A DNA stretch of 42,152 bases from Herminiimonas sp. (lineage in GTDB: Bacteria; Pseudomonadota; Gammaproteobacteria; Burkholderiales; Burkholderiaceae_D): contig NZ_JAUSME010000026.1 in assembly GCF_030645555.1 (NCBI RefSeq), positions 1 to 42,152 of the forward strand. Reading direction: 5' to 3'. The translations under genes were made by a program, and so were the position numbers. The notes under the pieces were generated by a model. It saw only the letters and a program-made list of their open reading frames with translations. It made no database searches and had not been told where the DNA came from. This document shows positions 29,428-38,996 of the stretch, in pieces (position 1 is the first letter of the stretch; each line of letters opens with the position of its first letter).

Positions 29428-29787
29428 ATGCAACGTATTATGCTCAGGGCTAAGATTCACCGCGCAAAGGTGACTCAGGCTGACTTGCACTATGAAGGTT
29501 CGTGTGGGATAGACGCGGATTTGCTGGATGCTGCCGACATCAAGGTCGGTGAAAGAATTGAGCTGTACAACATCAATAATGGCGAGCGCTTTTCCACTTA
29601 TGCAATTCAAGGCGTAAGGGGCAGCGGCGAAATCTCGTTGAACGGAGCAGCTGCGCGCCGTGCGCACCTCGGCGACTTGATGATCATTTGCACCTATGGT
29701 CCGATGAGCGATGAAGAAATCGCGACCTATGTCCCGAAGATTGTTTTTGTTGATGAAGACAATCATTTCGCCGGAATGAAGAATTAA
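29428..29787 (+). CDS. panD: aspartate 1-decarboxylase
   Basis: PanD makes beta-alanine from aspartate for pantothenate and CoA synthesis. The 119-aa zymogen self-cleaves between Gly24 and Ser25, seen here in HYEGSCGID; the new N-terminal pyruvoyl group is the cofactor. The rest, with [12 protein letters not shown] and [19 protein letters not shown], is typical. GGAAGAAAC precedes the ATG. It stands alone behind the long leader. Confidence 0.97.
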   Translation: MQRIMLRAKIHRAKVTQADLHYEGSCGIDADLLDAADIKVGERIELYNINNGERFSTYAIQGVRGSGEISLNGAAARRAHLGDLMIICTYGPMSDEEIATYVPKIVFVDEDNHFAGMKN

Positions 29788-29910
29788 TAATCACCAGCGT
29801 TATCGCTAGATAATCCCGGTCGCGCCATTCAGTGCCGCTTGAGCCGGGTTTATTCGTGTGCGTTATGAAGGTGGTATCCAGGAATTTAAACAAACTAAGA
29901 GAGATGCATT

Positions 29911-31509
29911 ATGTCTTTAGTTATAGGAGTGCCGCGGGAGTCATTCCCCGGGGAAAAACGGGTGGCGACTGTGCCAGAAGTCGTTGAAAAGCTGATCAAA
30001 CTCGGCTTTTCCGTCAGCGTAGAATCCGGCGCCGGTGACGACGCCAACTTCAGCGACGATACTTACCGCGCCGCCGGTGCACAGATCGTGCAAGGCGCTG
30101 CCAACTTGTGGTCCGCGTCCGATATCGTCTTCAAGGTGCGTGCTCCAAGTGCCGAGGAAATCGGTCTGATTCGCGAAGGTAGCACCCTGATCGGCTTCAT
30201 TTGGCCGGCACAGAATCCTGAATTGATGCAGCAGCTTGCCGCCAAGCGCGTCACCGTTTTGGCGCTGGACTCGCTGCCGCGCACGCTGTCGCGCGCGCAG
30301 AAGATGGATGCTTTGACCTCTACCGCCGGTGTCAGCGGCTATCGCGCCGTCATCGAGGCTGCCAATGCTTTCGGTCGTTTCTTCAACGGCCAGATCACGG
30401 CTGCAGGCAAGGTTCCTCCGGCCAAGGTCTTTATCGCAGGTGCTGGCGTGGCCGGTTTGGCTGCGATCGGTACGGCTGCCAGCCTAGGCGCCATCGTTCG
30501 TGCCAACGATACTCGTGCAGAAGTGGCCGATCAAGTGGTATCGCTGGGTGGCGAATTCGTGAAGGTCGATTATGACGAAGAAGGTTCGGGCGGCGGTGGC
30601 TATGCCAAGGTCATGTCCGAAGGTTTCCAGGCTGCGCAGCGTGAGATGTACGCCCAGCAGGCCAAGGAATGCGACATCATCATCACCACCGCGCTGATCC
30701 CGGGCAAGCCGGCTCCAAAACTGATTACTGCCGAAATGGTTCAGTCCATGAAACCCGGCAGCGTGATCGTCGATATGGCGGCCGAGCAGGGCGGCAACTG
30801 CGAACTGACCGAACCCGGCAAGGTCGTGGTGAAGCACGGCGTGACCATCGTCGGTTACACCGACTTGCCGAGCCGTCTGCCTAAGCAGGCGAGTACGCTG
30901 TACTCAACCAACCTGCTGCGTCTGACCGAAGAGCTGTGCAAGGACGCCGAAGGTAAAAAGACGACTGACGGCACCATCAACGTCAATATGGAAGACGAAG
31001 CCATTCGTGGGCTGACAGTCATCAAGGAAGGCAACATCACCTGGCCGCCTCCGCCGCCGAAACAAGTGGCTGCTCCGGCTGCTAAACCAGCTGTTGCGCC
31101 AGCGCCAGCGCATGGTCATGGTCCTAGCGGCAAAGTGTCTTCGCCTACGCGCGTAGCGACCATGTTTGCGTTCGCTGCACTGTTGTTTGGCGTGATTGGT
31201 TACGGTGCGCCAACTGCGTTCCTCGGTCACTTGACCGTGTTCGTATTGGGTTGCTTCATTGGTTACATGGTGGTCTGGAATGTGACACCGGCATTGCATA
31301 CGCCTCTGATGAGCGTTACCAACTCCATTTCGTCGATCATCGTGATCGGCGCGCTGGTACAGGTAGCGCCACCACTGGTTGATGGCATCACGCGTCCCGA
31401 GCTGCTGATCAAGTGCCTCGCTGCTGCTGCTATCGCTTTGACCGCAATCAACATGTTCGGCGGCTTTGCTGTTACCCGTCGCATGCTTGATATGTTCCGC
31501 AAGAATTAA
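29911..31509 (+). CDS. pntA: NAD(P) transhydrogenase subunit alpha
   Basis: PntA with PntB couples proton flow to hydride transfer from NADH to NADP+. The 532-aa protein has the NAD-binding domain I (about 1-385, with RVATVPEVV, the [18 protein letters not shown] Rossmann motif and the RANDTR loop) and the domain II helices (about 430-530). A Pro/Ala-rich linker (about 372-410, PPPPPKQ and HGHG) is longer than in E. coli PntA (510 aa). It is the fused single-chain alpha type. GAGAG lies near the ATG. pntB follows 10 nt later. Confidence 0.96.
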   Translation: MSLVIGVPRESFPGEKRVATVPEVVEKLIKLGFSVSVESGAGDDANFSDDTYRAAGAQIVQGAANLWSASDIVFKVRAPSAEEIGLIREGSTLIGFIWPAQNPELMQQLAAKRVTVLALDSLPRTLSRAQKMDALTSTAGVSGYRAVIEAANAFGRFFNGQITAAGKVPPAKVFIAGAGVAGLAAIGTAASLGAIVRANDTRAEVADQVVSLGGEFVKVDYDEEGSGGGGYAKVMSEGFQAAQREMYAQQAKECDIIITTALIPGKPAPKLITAEMVQSMKPGSVIVDMAAEQGGNCELTEPGKVVVKHGVTIVGYTDLPSRLPKQASTLYSTNLLRLTEELCKDAEGKKTTDGTINVNMEDEAIRGLTVIKEGNITWPPPPPKQVAAPAAKPAVAPAPAHGHGPSGKVSSPTRVATMFAFAALLFGVIGYGAPTAFLGHLTVFVLGCFIGYMVVWNVTPALHTPLMSVTNSISSIIVIGALVQVAPPLVDGITRPELLIKCLAAAAIALTAINMFGGFAVTRRMLDMFRKN

Positions 31510-31519
31510 GGAGACCACT

Positions 31520-32932
31520 ATGTCTGCAAATCTGGCCACTGTCTCCTACATTGGAGCAACCATACTTTTTATCCTCAGCCTGGGTGGCTTGTCGCATCCA
31601 GAAACTTCACGCCGCGGTAATCTCTACGGCATGATCGGCATGGGCATCGCTGTCCTTGCCACCATTTTTGGACCACGTGTATCGCCGGAAGGCTATGCCT
31701 GGATCATCGCCGCGCTTGTCGTCGGTGGTTCTATCGGTCTGTACGCCGCCAAGAAGGTCAAAATGACCGAAATGCCGGAACTGGTCGCATTGATGCACAG
31801 TTTCGTTGGTCTGGCCGCAGCTCTGGTCGGTTTCGCCAGCTATATCGATCCGTCGGTACATCTGGAAGGTGCCGAAAAAGCGATACATCAAGTTGAAATC
31901 TACGTCGGTATCTTTATCGGTGCAGTGACCTTCTCTGGTTCCTTGATCGCATTTGGCAAACTGAACGGAAAAATTGGTGGCAAGCCGTTGCTGTTGCCTG
32001 GCCGTCACGTCATCAACCTGATTGGTCTGTTGCTGGTGATCTGGTTTGGTCGTGAATTCGTTAATGCGCCTGACGTCGCCAGCGGCATGACTCCGCTGAT
32101 CATCATGACTGTGATTGCCCTGCTGTTTGGCGTACACATGGTGATGGCTATCGGCGGTGCGGATATGCCGGTCGTTGTGTCGATGTTGAACAGCTACTCC
32201 GGCTGGGCTGCTTCGGCTACCGGTTTCATGCTCGGCAATGACTTGCTGATCGTGACCGGTGCGCTGGTTGGCTCCTCCGGTGCGATTCTGTCGTACATCA
32301 TGTGCCAGGCAATGAACCGTAACTTCTTCAGCGTGATCGCTGGTGGTTTTGGTGGCGGTGCTCCTAAAGCAGTTGGCGCTGCTGGCGATAAAGAGCCTGT
32401 CGGTGAAGCGACTCCGATCAGTGCACAAGAGACTGCGGAACTGCTGCGCGAAGCCAAGAGCGTCGTCATCGTGCCGGGTTACGGCATGGCAGTGGCGCAA
32501 GCTCAGCACACGGTCAACGAAATCACCAAGTTCCTGCGTGCCAAGGGCACCAAGGTGCGTTTCGCGATCCATCCGGTGGCAGGCCGTATGCCTGGCCACA
32601 TGAACGTGCTGCTGGCTGAAGCCAAGGTGCCTTACGACATCGTGCTGGAAATGGATGAAATCAACGAAGACTTCCCGTCTACTGACGTGGTCATGGTGAT
32701 AGGCGCCAACGATATCGTGAACCCGGATGCGCAGGAAGATCCGAACAGCCCGATCGCCGGTATGCCGGTGCTTGAGGTTTGGAAGGCAGAAACGTCGATC
32801 GTCATGAAGCGTTCTATGGCTTCCGGTTATGCTGGTGTCGACAATCCGCTCTTCTACAAAGAAAACAATCGCATGTTGTTTGGCGATGCTAAGAAGATGC
32901 TGGACGAAGTCTTGGCAACTCTCAAAGGCTAA
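31520..32932 (+). CDS. pntB: NAD(P) transhydrogenase subunit beta
   Basis: From the ATG at 31520 (AAGGAG 7 nt upstream) the protein has 470 aa. The first half is membrane helices. The C-terminal domain III binds NADP(H), with [32 protein letters not shown] and [31 protein letters not shown]. It forms the proton channel with PntA. A strong terminator follows. Confidence 0.97.
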   Translation: MSANLATVSYIGATILFILSLGGLSHPETSRRGNLYGMIGMGIAVLATIFGPRVSPEGYAWIIAALVVGGSIGLYAAKKVKMTEMPELVALMHSFVGLAAALVGFASYIDPSVHLEGAEKAIHQVEIYVGIFIGAVTFSGSLIAFGKLNGKIGGKPLLLPGRHVINLIGLLLVIWFGREFVNAPDVASGMTPLIIMTVIALLFGVHMVMAIGGADMPVVVSMLNSYSGWAASATGFMLGNDLLIVTGALVGSSGAILSYIMCQAMNRNFFSVIAGGFGGGAPKAVGAAGDKEPVGEATPISAQETAELLREAKSVVIVPGYGMAVAQAQHTVNEITKFLRAKGTKVRFAIHPVAGRMPGHMNVLLAEAKVPYDIVLEMDEINEDFPSTDVVMVIGANDIVNPDAQEDPNSPIAGMPVLEVWKAETSIVMKRSMASGYAGVDNPLFYKENNRMLFGDAKKMLDEVLATLKG

Positions 32933-32945
32933 GCTGAAAAGTAGT

Positions 32946-32977
32946 TTGAAAAAAGCCCGCGCAAGCGGGCTTTTTTA
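32946..32977 (+). terminator. bidirectional intrinsic terminator after pntB
   Basis: AAAAAAGCCCGC and GCGGGCTTTTTT flank a GCAA loop. It can also serve the convergent LysR gene. Confidence 0.9.
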
Positions 32978-33028
32978 TTGGGCTTCAGCGTAGCGCTGGC
33001 CACCGCGGAAGGGTGAGAAAGTGAACGC

Positions 33029-33934
33029 TTACCTGCTCCAGTAGCCAGGCTGGCTGTACATCGATTTCAAATGCCAGATGAACAGGCGTACCTTGGCCGG
33101 GACATTTCTTTGTTGGGGGTAGACCGCCATGATGTCGTATTCGGGCAGCGCATAGTCGTCCAGCACCGTTTCCAGCGTGCCATTTTCCAGCTGGCTCTGG
33201 ATTTCCCACATCGAGCGCCATGCGATGCCCAGCCCTTCAGTCATCCAGCGATGCAGCAGTTCACCGTCGTTGCAATCCAGGCTGCCATTGGCGCGCACTG
33301 AAACCGTTTTGCCGCGATGATTGAAATACCAGCCGCGCTGCTGGCCACCTTGCAGATTGAAGGCGAGGCAATTATGCTTGGCAAGGTCGTCCAGTGTTTT
33401 GGGTTTGCCGTGTTTCTTGAAGTATTCAGGTGTGCCGCAGACTACGCGTTTGTTCGAGGCGAGTTTGATGGCGACGAAGTTGGGGTCGATGGCGCCGCCG
33501 ATACGTATGCCCATGTCGTAACCTTCCTGCACCAGATCGACCACGCGGTCGGTCAGATTGAACGACATTTTCAGGTCCGGATGCTGCAGCAGGAATTCAG
33601 GGGCGTAAGGTGCGACGTGCCGGCGGCCGAATGAGGCAGGGGCAGAAACGATCAAGTGGCCAGTCACTTTATGCCGGCCGACAGAGATTGCACTTTCGGC
33701 AAGTTCGAGTTCGGTAAGCAGTTTCCGGCAATGCTCCAGATAGACCGAGCCTTCTTCAGTCAGGGCCAGGCGGCGGGTGGAGCGATGCAGCAAGCGCACG
33801 CCGAGGCGCTTTTCCAGCGTGTCTATGCGTCGGCCGACCATGACGGGCGTGACTTGCAGGGCCAGGGCGGCAGCCGCGAAGCTGCTGTGGTCTACCGCCA
33901 TGACGAAGGCTTCGATCTGTTTCAGCTTGTCCAT
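33029..33934 (-). CDS. LysR-family regulator, likely controlling the glyoxylate operon
   Basis: The 301-aa protein has the N-terminal LysR helix-turn-helix (about 1-60, VDHSSFAAAALALQVTPVMVGRRIDTLEKRLGVRLLHRSTR), then an effector domain of the CrgA-like group (SAPASFGRRHVAPYAPEFL). It is divergent from gcl, with only 106 nt between start codons and a long inverted repeat between them, the usual layout for a LysR protein and its target. AGG lies near its ATG. Ligand unknown; glyoxylate, tartronate semialdehyde or allantoin derivatives are guesses from context. Confidence 0.9.
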   Translation of the reverse strand: MDKLKQIEAFVMAVDHSSFAAAALALQVTPVMVGRRIDTLEKRLGVRLLHRSTRRLALTEEGSVYLEHCRKLLTELELAESAISVGRHKVTGHLIVSAPASFGRRHVAPYAPEFLLQHPDLKMSFNLTDRVVDLVQEGYDMGIRIGGAIDPNFVAIKLASNKRVVCGTPEYFKKHGKPKTLDDLAKHNCLAFNLQGGQQRGWYFNHRGKTVSVRANGSLDCNDGELLHRWMTEGLGIAWRSMWEIQSQLENGTLETVLDDYALPEYDIMAVYPQQRNVPAKVRLFIWHLKSMYSQPGYWSR

Positions 33935-33944
33935 TCGATACCTG

Positions 33945-34007
33945 GAGTATTTAATTGGTTAAGTAATTATTCTATTCTCAAATTATTGCATACCAATTAA
34001 TATACTC
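33945..34007. promoter_or_regulatory. operator region between the LysR gene and gcl
   Basis: GAGTATTTAATTGGT (33945-33959) and, inverted, ACCAATTAATATACTC (33992-34007) are mirror copies differing by one base insertion, with a perfect 9-bp core TTAATTGGT/ACCAATTAA. The core centres are 41 bp apart. The right arm contains TATACT, a good -10 for gcl with no matching -35, suggesting activator dependence. The left arm lies 10 nt from the LysR start codon. Confidence 0.65.
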
Positions 34008-34040
34008 TTCAGGAAAATTTCATTTCAACGGAGGTATGTG

Positions 34041-35789
34041 ATGGCAAAGATGACAGCAGCCCAGGCAGCAGTTTGGGTAATGCAAAAAGAAGGTATTGAT
34101 CAGGCGTTCGGCGTTCCAGGCGCAGCAATCAACCCATTTTACTCGGCCATGCAAAAGCAGGGCACGATCAAACACATCCTGGCTCGCCACGTAGAAGGCG
34201 CGACCCACATGGCTGAGGGTTACACCCGCGCCAAATCCGGCAATATCGGTGTTGCCCTCGCTACCTCGGGTCCTGGCGGCACAGACATGATCACCGGTCT
34301 GTACTCGGCAATTGCGGATTCGATTCCTATCCTGTGTATCACTGGTCAAGCGCCACGTGCACGTTTGCACAAAGAAGATTTCCAGGCTGTAGATATCGAA
34401 ACGATCTCGAAGCCAGTAACCAAATGGTCGGTCATGGTTCGCGAGCCAGCATTGGTTCCACAAGTGTTCCAGCAGGCATTCCACATCATGCGTTCAGGCC
34501 GTCCAGGCCCAGTGCTGATCGATTTGCCGTTCGACGTGCAAGTTGCTGAAATCGAATTCGATCCAGATCTGTACGAGCCATTGCCGGTTTATCGCCCAAC
34601 CGCGACCCGCAAACAAATCGTAGCTGCGATCAATATGTTGAATGCAGCTGAACGTCCATTGCTGATTTCCGGCGGCGGCGTGATCAATTCGAACGCAACA
34701 CCGTTGATGCTCGAATTCGCTGAACTGGTTAACGTTCCTGTCGTTCCAACGCTGATGGGCTGGGGAACGGTACCTGATGATCATCCACTGATGGTCGGTA
34801 TGGTTGGTCTGCAAACTTCGCACCGTTACGGTAACGCGACGATGCTGGCTTCGGACTTCGCATTCGGTATCGGTAACCGTTGGGCTAACCGTTTCACCGG
34901 TTCGATCGACGTTTTCACCAAAGACCGTAAATTCGTGCACATCGATATCGAACCGACACAAATCGGTCGCGTGTTTGGTCCTGACCTCGGCATCACTTCC
35001 GACGCTGGCGCAGCACTGAAATTGATGATCGAAGTAGCGAAAGAATTGAAAGCTGCCGGCAAACTGAAAAACCGTGATGCATGGTTGGCCGAGTGCCAAG
35101 AGCGCAAACGCACGATGTTGCGTAAAACGGATTTCGATGTAACGCCTATAAAACCACAACGCGTTTACCAGGAAATGAACGCAGTGTTCGGCAAAACAGC
35201 GCGCTATGTTTCGAACATCGGTTTGTCGCAAATCGCTGCGGGTCAATTCCTGCACGTCTACAAAGAACGTAACTGGATCAACTGCGGTCAAGCAGGTCCA
35301 TTGGGCTGGACTATCCCAGCTGCTCTGGGTGTCCGGGCTGCAGATCCAACCAGCGAAATCGTTGCTATCACAGGCGATTACGACTTCCAGTTCCTGATCG
35401 AAGAATTGGCAGCCGGCGCGCAGTTCAATCTGCCATACATCCACGTGTTGGTTAACAACTCGTACCTGGGTCTGATCCGTCAGGCACAACGCATGTTCAC
35501 GATGGACTACTGCGTTTCGCTGGCGTTCGACAACATCAACTCGACCGAAAACGCTTCGTACGGTGTTGATCACGTTAAAGTGACTGAAGGTCTCGGCTGT
35601 AAAGCAATTCGCGTCTACAACCCAGACGATATCCAACCTGCGCTGCGTAAAGCACAAGAGTGGATCAAGGAATTCAAGGTGCCAGTCGTTGTTGAAATCA
35701 TCCTTGAGCGCGTAACCAACATCGCAATGGGTACTGAAATCAACGCGATCAACGAATTCGAAGAAATCCTCGACGTTAAAGGTGCTTAA
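34041..35789 (+). CDS. gcl: glyoxylate carboligase (tartronate-semialdehyde synthase)
   Basis: Gcl joins two glyoxylate molecules with loss of CO2, using thiamine diphosphate and FAD. The 582-aa protein has Val51 ([13 protein letters not shown]) where other thiamine enzymes have the catalytic Glu, the hallmark of Gcl. The ThDP motif starts [12 protein letters not shown] (about 448). GGAGG lies 6 nt before the ATG at 34041; the track uses the preceding GTG. Its codon use favours CCA for Pro and differs from the CCG-rich glycerate kinase gene. hyi follows 1 nt after its stop. Confidence 0.96.
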   Translation: MAKMTAAQAAVWVMQKEGIDQAFGVPGAAINPFYSAMQKQGTIKHILARHVEGATHMAEGYTRAKSGNIGVALATSGPGGTDMITGLYSAIADSIPILCITGQAPRARLHKEDFQAVDIETISKPVTKWSVMVREPALVPQVFQQAFHIMRSGRPGPVLIDLPFDVQVAEIEFDPDLYEPLPVYRPTATRKQIVAAINMLNAAERPLLISGGGVINSNATPLMLEFAELVNVPVVPTLMGWGTVPDDHPLMVGMVGLQTSHRYGNATMLASDFAFGIGNRWANRFTGSIDVFTKDRKFVHIDIEPTQIGRVFGPDLGITSDAGAALKLMIEVAKELKAAGKLKNRDAWLAECQERKRTMLRKTDFDVTPIKPQRVYQEMNAVFGKTARYVSNIGLSQIAAGQFLHVYKERNWINCGQAGPLGWTIPAALGVRAADPTSEIVAITGDYDFQFLIEELAAGAQFNLPYIHVLVNNSYLGLIRQAQRMFTMDYCVSLAFDNINSTENASYGVDHVKVTEGLGCKAIRVYNPDDIQPALRKAQEWIKEFKVPVVVEIILERVTNIAMGTEINAINEFEEILDVKGA

Positions 35790-35790
35790 G

Positions 35791-36570
35791 ATGACGAAAC
35801 TTGCTGCTAATCTGACTATGCTGTTCAACGAGGTGCCATTCATGGACCGCTTTGAACAAGCTGCAAAGAACGGCTTCAAAGGCGTTGAATTTTTGTTTCC
35901 CTACGATTTCCCGGCGGCTGATGTCGCTGCGAAATTGAAAGAAAACAATCTGGAAATGGTCTTGCACAATCTGCCGGCCGGTAACTGGGCTGGTGGCGAG
36001 CGCGGTATTGCTTGCCATCCTGATCGTGTTGAAGAATTCAAAGCCGGTGTCGACAAGGCAATTGAATACGTCAAGGTGCTGGGTACCAAACAGGTCAACT
36101 GCCTGAGCGGTATCGTGCCAGCCGGCGTGTCGCGCGAACAGGCAGAAGCAACTCTGGTTGCCAACCTGAAATATGCTGCCGACAAGTTGAAGGCAGCGGG
36201 CATTCCGTTGTTGATCGAAGCGATCAACACGTTTGATATCCCGGGTTTCTTCCTGACCAACACCAAGCAAGCGCTGGATATCATCGCCAAAGTGGGCTCC
36301 GACAACCTGTTCTTCCAGTACGACATCTATCACATGCAACGCATGGAAGGTGAGCTGGCGAACACGGTCAAGGCTAACCTGGCGATCATCCCGCACATAC
36401 AGCTGGCGGATAATCCAGGTCGCTTCGAACCAGGCACAGGTGAAATCAACTACACCTTCCTGTTCAAGTTCCTCGATGAAATCGGCTATAAAGGCTGGAT
36501 CGGTTGCGAATACAAACCGAAGGCCGGCACGGTCGAAGGTTTGGGCTGGCGCGCTGCGCACGGCGTCTGA
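35791..36570 (+). CDS. hyi: hydroxypyruvate isomerase
   Basis: Hyi interconverts hydroxypyruvate and tartronate semialdehyde. The 259-aa protein is an AP-endonuclease-2-like TIM barrel with EFLFPYDF, LIEAINTFDIPGFFLTNT (metal-binding Glu), YDIYHMQRMEGEL, HIQLADNPGRFEPGTGEINY and a final GCEYKP. It starts 1 nt after the gcl stop, and its ribosome binding site lies inside the gcl end. A strong terminator follows. Confidence 0.95.
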   Translation: MTKLAANLTMLFNEVPFMDRFEQAAKNGFKGVEFLFPYDFPAADVAAKLKENNLEMVLHNLPAGNWAGGERGIACHPDRVEEFKAGVDKAIEYVKVLGTKQVNCLSGIVPAGVSREQAEATLVANLKYAADKLKAAGIPLLIEAINTFDIPGFFLTNTKQALDIIAKVGSDNLFFQYDIYHMQRMEGELANTVKANLAIIPHIQLADNPGRFEPGTGEINYTFLFKFLDEIGYKGWIGCEYKPKAGTVEGLGWRAAHGV

Positions 36571-36583
36571 TGTAACGCATGGC

Positions 36584-36620
36584 TATTGAGCGGTCCGATT
36601 CAGGACCGCTCAATATTTTT
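36584..36620 (+). terminator. strong intrinsic terminator between hyi and glxR
   Basis: TATTGAGCGGTCC and GGACCGCTCAATA are a perfect 13-bp stem around GATTCA, followed by TTTTT. It should stop most gcl-hyi transcripts before glxR unless antitermination or a second promoter exists. Confidence 0.88.
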
Positions 36621-36669
36621 ACAGCGTCTCGTACTACACATTCATTAAAAAATTTCAGGAGTCATCATC

Positions 36670-37557
36670 ATGGCAAAAGTCGGATTTATTGGTTTGGGCA
36701 TCATGGGTTCCCCAATGGCACTCAACCTGCAAAAAGGCGGCCACAAGCTGTATTTGCACGATCAAAAAACACCAGCACCAGAACTGATCGACGGCGGTGC
36801 AACCCTGTGCACATCCGGCGCTGAAGTCGCCAAGCGCGCAGACATCATCATCGTCATGGTGCCGGATACCCCGCACGTGGAAGCTGTCCTGTTTGCTGAA
36901 AACGGTGTTGCAAGCGGTTTGACCGCCGGCAAAATCGTCGTCGACATGAGCTCGATCTCGCCTATCGCGACCAAAGGCTTTGCGAAAAAAATCAACGACC
37001 TGAGCTGCGAATACCTGGATGCACCTGTATCCGGCGGCGAAGTCGGCGCCAAGGCTGCATCGCTGACCATCATGGTCGGTGGCTCTGAAGCTGCATTTGA
37101 AACCGTCAAGCCATTGTTTGAACTGATGGGCAAGAACATCACTCTGGTCGGCGGTAACGGCGACGGTCAAACCACCAAAGTGGCGAACCAGATCATCGTT
37201 GCATTGAACATCCAGGCTGTTTCCGAAGCACTGTTGTTCGCTTCGAAAGCTGGCGCAGATCCTGCCAAAGTGCGTCAAGCGCTGATGGGCGGCTTCGCCA
37301 ACTCGCGCATCCTGGAAGTACACGGCGAGCGCATGATCAAGCGTACGTTCAACCCAGGCTTCCGCATCGAACTGCATCAAAAAGATTTGAACCTTGCATT
37401 GCAAGGCGCTAAATCGATGGGTATCTCGCTGCCTAATACAGCGGCTACGCAAGAACTGATGAACGCATGCGCAGCCAATGGCATGAGCGGTCTGGATCAC
37501 TCGGCACTGTGCCGCGCGATTGAAATCATGTCGAACCACGAAATCGCCAAGGCGTAA
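36670..37557 (+). CDS. glxR: tartronate semialdehyde reductase (2-hydroxy-3-oxopropionate reductase)
   Basis: The enzyme reduces tartronate semialdehyde to D-glycerate with NAD(P)H. The 295-aa beta-hydroxyacid dehydrogenase has the Rossmann start KVGFIGLGIMGSPMALNL, the signature LDAPVSGGEVGAKAASL (substrate binding) and the catalytic lysine in GQTTKVANQIIV (about Lys170). GGAG lies 9 nt before the ATG. It sits between terminators, after hyi and before the glycerate kinase. Confidence 0.95.
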   Translation: MAKVGFIGLGIMGSPMALNLQKGGHKLYLHDQKTPAPELIDGGATLCTSGAEVAKRADIIIVMVPDTPHVEAVLFAENGVASGLTAGKIVVDMSSISPIATKGFAKKINDLSCEYLDAPVSGGEVGAKAASLTIMVGGSEAAFETVKPLFELMGKNITLVGGNGDGQTTKVANQIIVALNIQAVSEALLFASKAGADPAKVRQALMGGFANSRILEVHGERMIKRTFNPGFRIELHQKDLNLALQGAKSMGISLPNTAATQELMNACAANGMSGLDHSALCRAIEIMSNHEIAKA

Positions 37558-37583
37558 TTGGTCTGACGTAGTTTGTACTGCTG

Positions 37584-37617
37584 CCGGCATTGTGCGTGTG
37601 TGCAATGCCGGTTTGAT
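37584..37617 (+). terminator. terminator-like hairpin between glxR and the glycerate kinase gene
   Basis: CCGGCATTG and CAATGCCGG form a perfect 9-bp stem with a 10-nt loop, followed by TTTGATT. The U-tract is interrupted, so termination may be partial. Confidence 0.65.
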
Positions 37618-37646
37618 TCAAAAATTTTAAAAAGTATTTTTGCCTC

Positions 37647-38912
37647 ATGTCGATAGATCCACGCCAGTTTTTAAATGATCTGTATGCCACCGCAGTAGAA
37701 GCGGTAAGCGCACAGAAGTGCATGCCCGCCTATTTGCCCAAGCAATCCATCAAGGGTCGTACTCTGGTGATCGGCGCCGGCAAAGGTGCTGCGGCAATGG
37801 CCAAGGTGGTTGAAGATACCTGGCCGGGAAAAGTGGAAGGCTTGATCGTGACGCGTTATGGTCATGGCGCCGACTGCAAGCAAATTGAAATTGTCGAAGC
37901 CGCCCATCCAGTGCCGGACGAAGCTGGCCGCCGTGCCGCTGGCCGCATGCTGGAGTTGGTAAAAGGCTTGACTGAAGACGATCTGGTGTTGTGCCTGATT
38001 ACTGGTGGTGGCTCCGCATTGCTGAGCCTGCCGGGCGAGGGCATCACGCTGGAACAGAAACAGGCGATGAACAAGGCGCTGCTCAAAAGCGGCGCAACGA
38101 TTTCCGAAATGAACTGCGTGCGCAAGCACCTGTCAGCGATCAAGGGCGGCCGTCTGGGCCTGGCCTGCGCACCGGCACGCGTGGTGACGCTGCTGATTTC
38201 CGATGTGCCGGGCGACGATCCTGGCGTCATCGCCAGCGGTCCTACGCTGCCTGATCCCACTACCTGCGCGGAATCGCTGGCGATTTTGAAAAAATACAAA
38301 ATCGAGATTCCAGGCAATATCCTGCAACATCTGGAATCCGGAGCCGGCGAAACACCGAAGCCGGGCGACGTGCGTTTTGCGCGCAATGAACATCATGTGA
38401 TCGCCACTGCGCAACATGCGCTGGAAGCCGCCGCTGCCAAGGCGCGTGCCGCCGGCATCACGCCGTATATTCTGTCGAATGACCTGGAAGGCGAGTCGCG
38501 CGATGTGGGCTCGGTGCATGCCGCGCTGGCAAAACAGGTGGCCAAGTATGGCCAACCGTTCGCCAAGCCTTGCGTGATCCTGTCCGGTGGTGAAACCACG
38601 GTCACCGTGCAAGGCAAAGGCCGCGGCGGGCGGAATGCAGAATTCCTGCTGAGTCTTGCCGCTGCGCTCAATGGCGAGCCGAATATTTATGCACTTGCAT
38701 GCGATACCGATGGCATAGACGGTTCCGAAGACAACGCTGGCGCGATTTACCAGCCTGATTCGATCGCCCGTGCCGCCAGTGCCGGACATAGCGCAAAGGC
38801 GATGCTGGAAAACAATGACGGCTATGGATTTTTCAGCGCGGTGGGCGATTTGATCGTCAGTGGTCCTACGCGCACCAATGTGAATGATTTCCGGGCAATT
38901 CTGATTTTGTAA
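37647..38912 (+). CDS. ttuD: glycerate 2-kinase, MOFRL family
   Basis: The kinase phosphorylates D-glycerate to 2-phosphoglycerate. The 421-aa protein has the GckA/TtuD-type N-terminal domain (LVIGAGKGAAAMAKVVE, ITGGGSALLSLPGEG, NCVRKHLSAIKGGRL, SDVPGDDPGVIASGP) and the C-terminal MOFRL domain (SGGETTVTVQGKGRGGRNAEFLLSLA, about 310-340). No ribosome binding site is visible before the ATG, in an AT-rich leader. It sits between glxR and pykA. Confidence 0.92.
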   Translation: MSIDPRQFLNDLYATAVEAVSAQKCMPAYLPKQSIKGRTLVIGAGKGAAAMAKVVEDTWPGKVEGLIVTRYGHGADCKQIEIVEAAHPVPDEAGRRAAGRMLELVKGLTEDDLVLCLITGGGSALLSLPGEGITLEQKQAMNKALLKSGATISEMNCVRKHLSAIKGGRLGLACAPARVVTLLISDVPGDDPGVIASGPTLPDPTTCAESLAILKKYKIEIPGNILQHLESGAGETPKPGDVRFARNEHHVIATAQHALEAAAAKARAAGITPYILSNDLEGESRDVGSVHAALAKQVAKYGQPFAKPCVILSGGETTVTVQGKGRGGRNAEFLLSLAAALNGEPNIYALACDTDGIDGSEDNAGAIYQPDSIARAASAGHSAKAMLENNDGYGFFSAVGDLIVSGPTRTNVNDFRAILIL

Positions 38913-38918
38913 TCTTAC

Positions 38919-38958
38919 GCGGCTGCATTTTTATAAAAACAACAGCCGCATCATTTTT
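38919..38958 (+). terminator. terminator-like hairpin between the glycerate kinase gene and pykA
   Basis: GCGGCTG pairs with CAGCCGC, with inner TTTTTATAAAAA pairing, and ATTTTT follows. It is the third such element in this operon. Confidence 0.6.
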
Positions 38959-38996
38959 CGCAATATTTTATTTCTCACTTAAAAAGAAGATATCTC

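Noticed and set aside
34494-35879. 461-aa minus-strand ORF antisense to gcl
   Set aside because: It mirrors a confident Gcl reading frame, with no ribosome binding site or recognisable domain.
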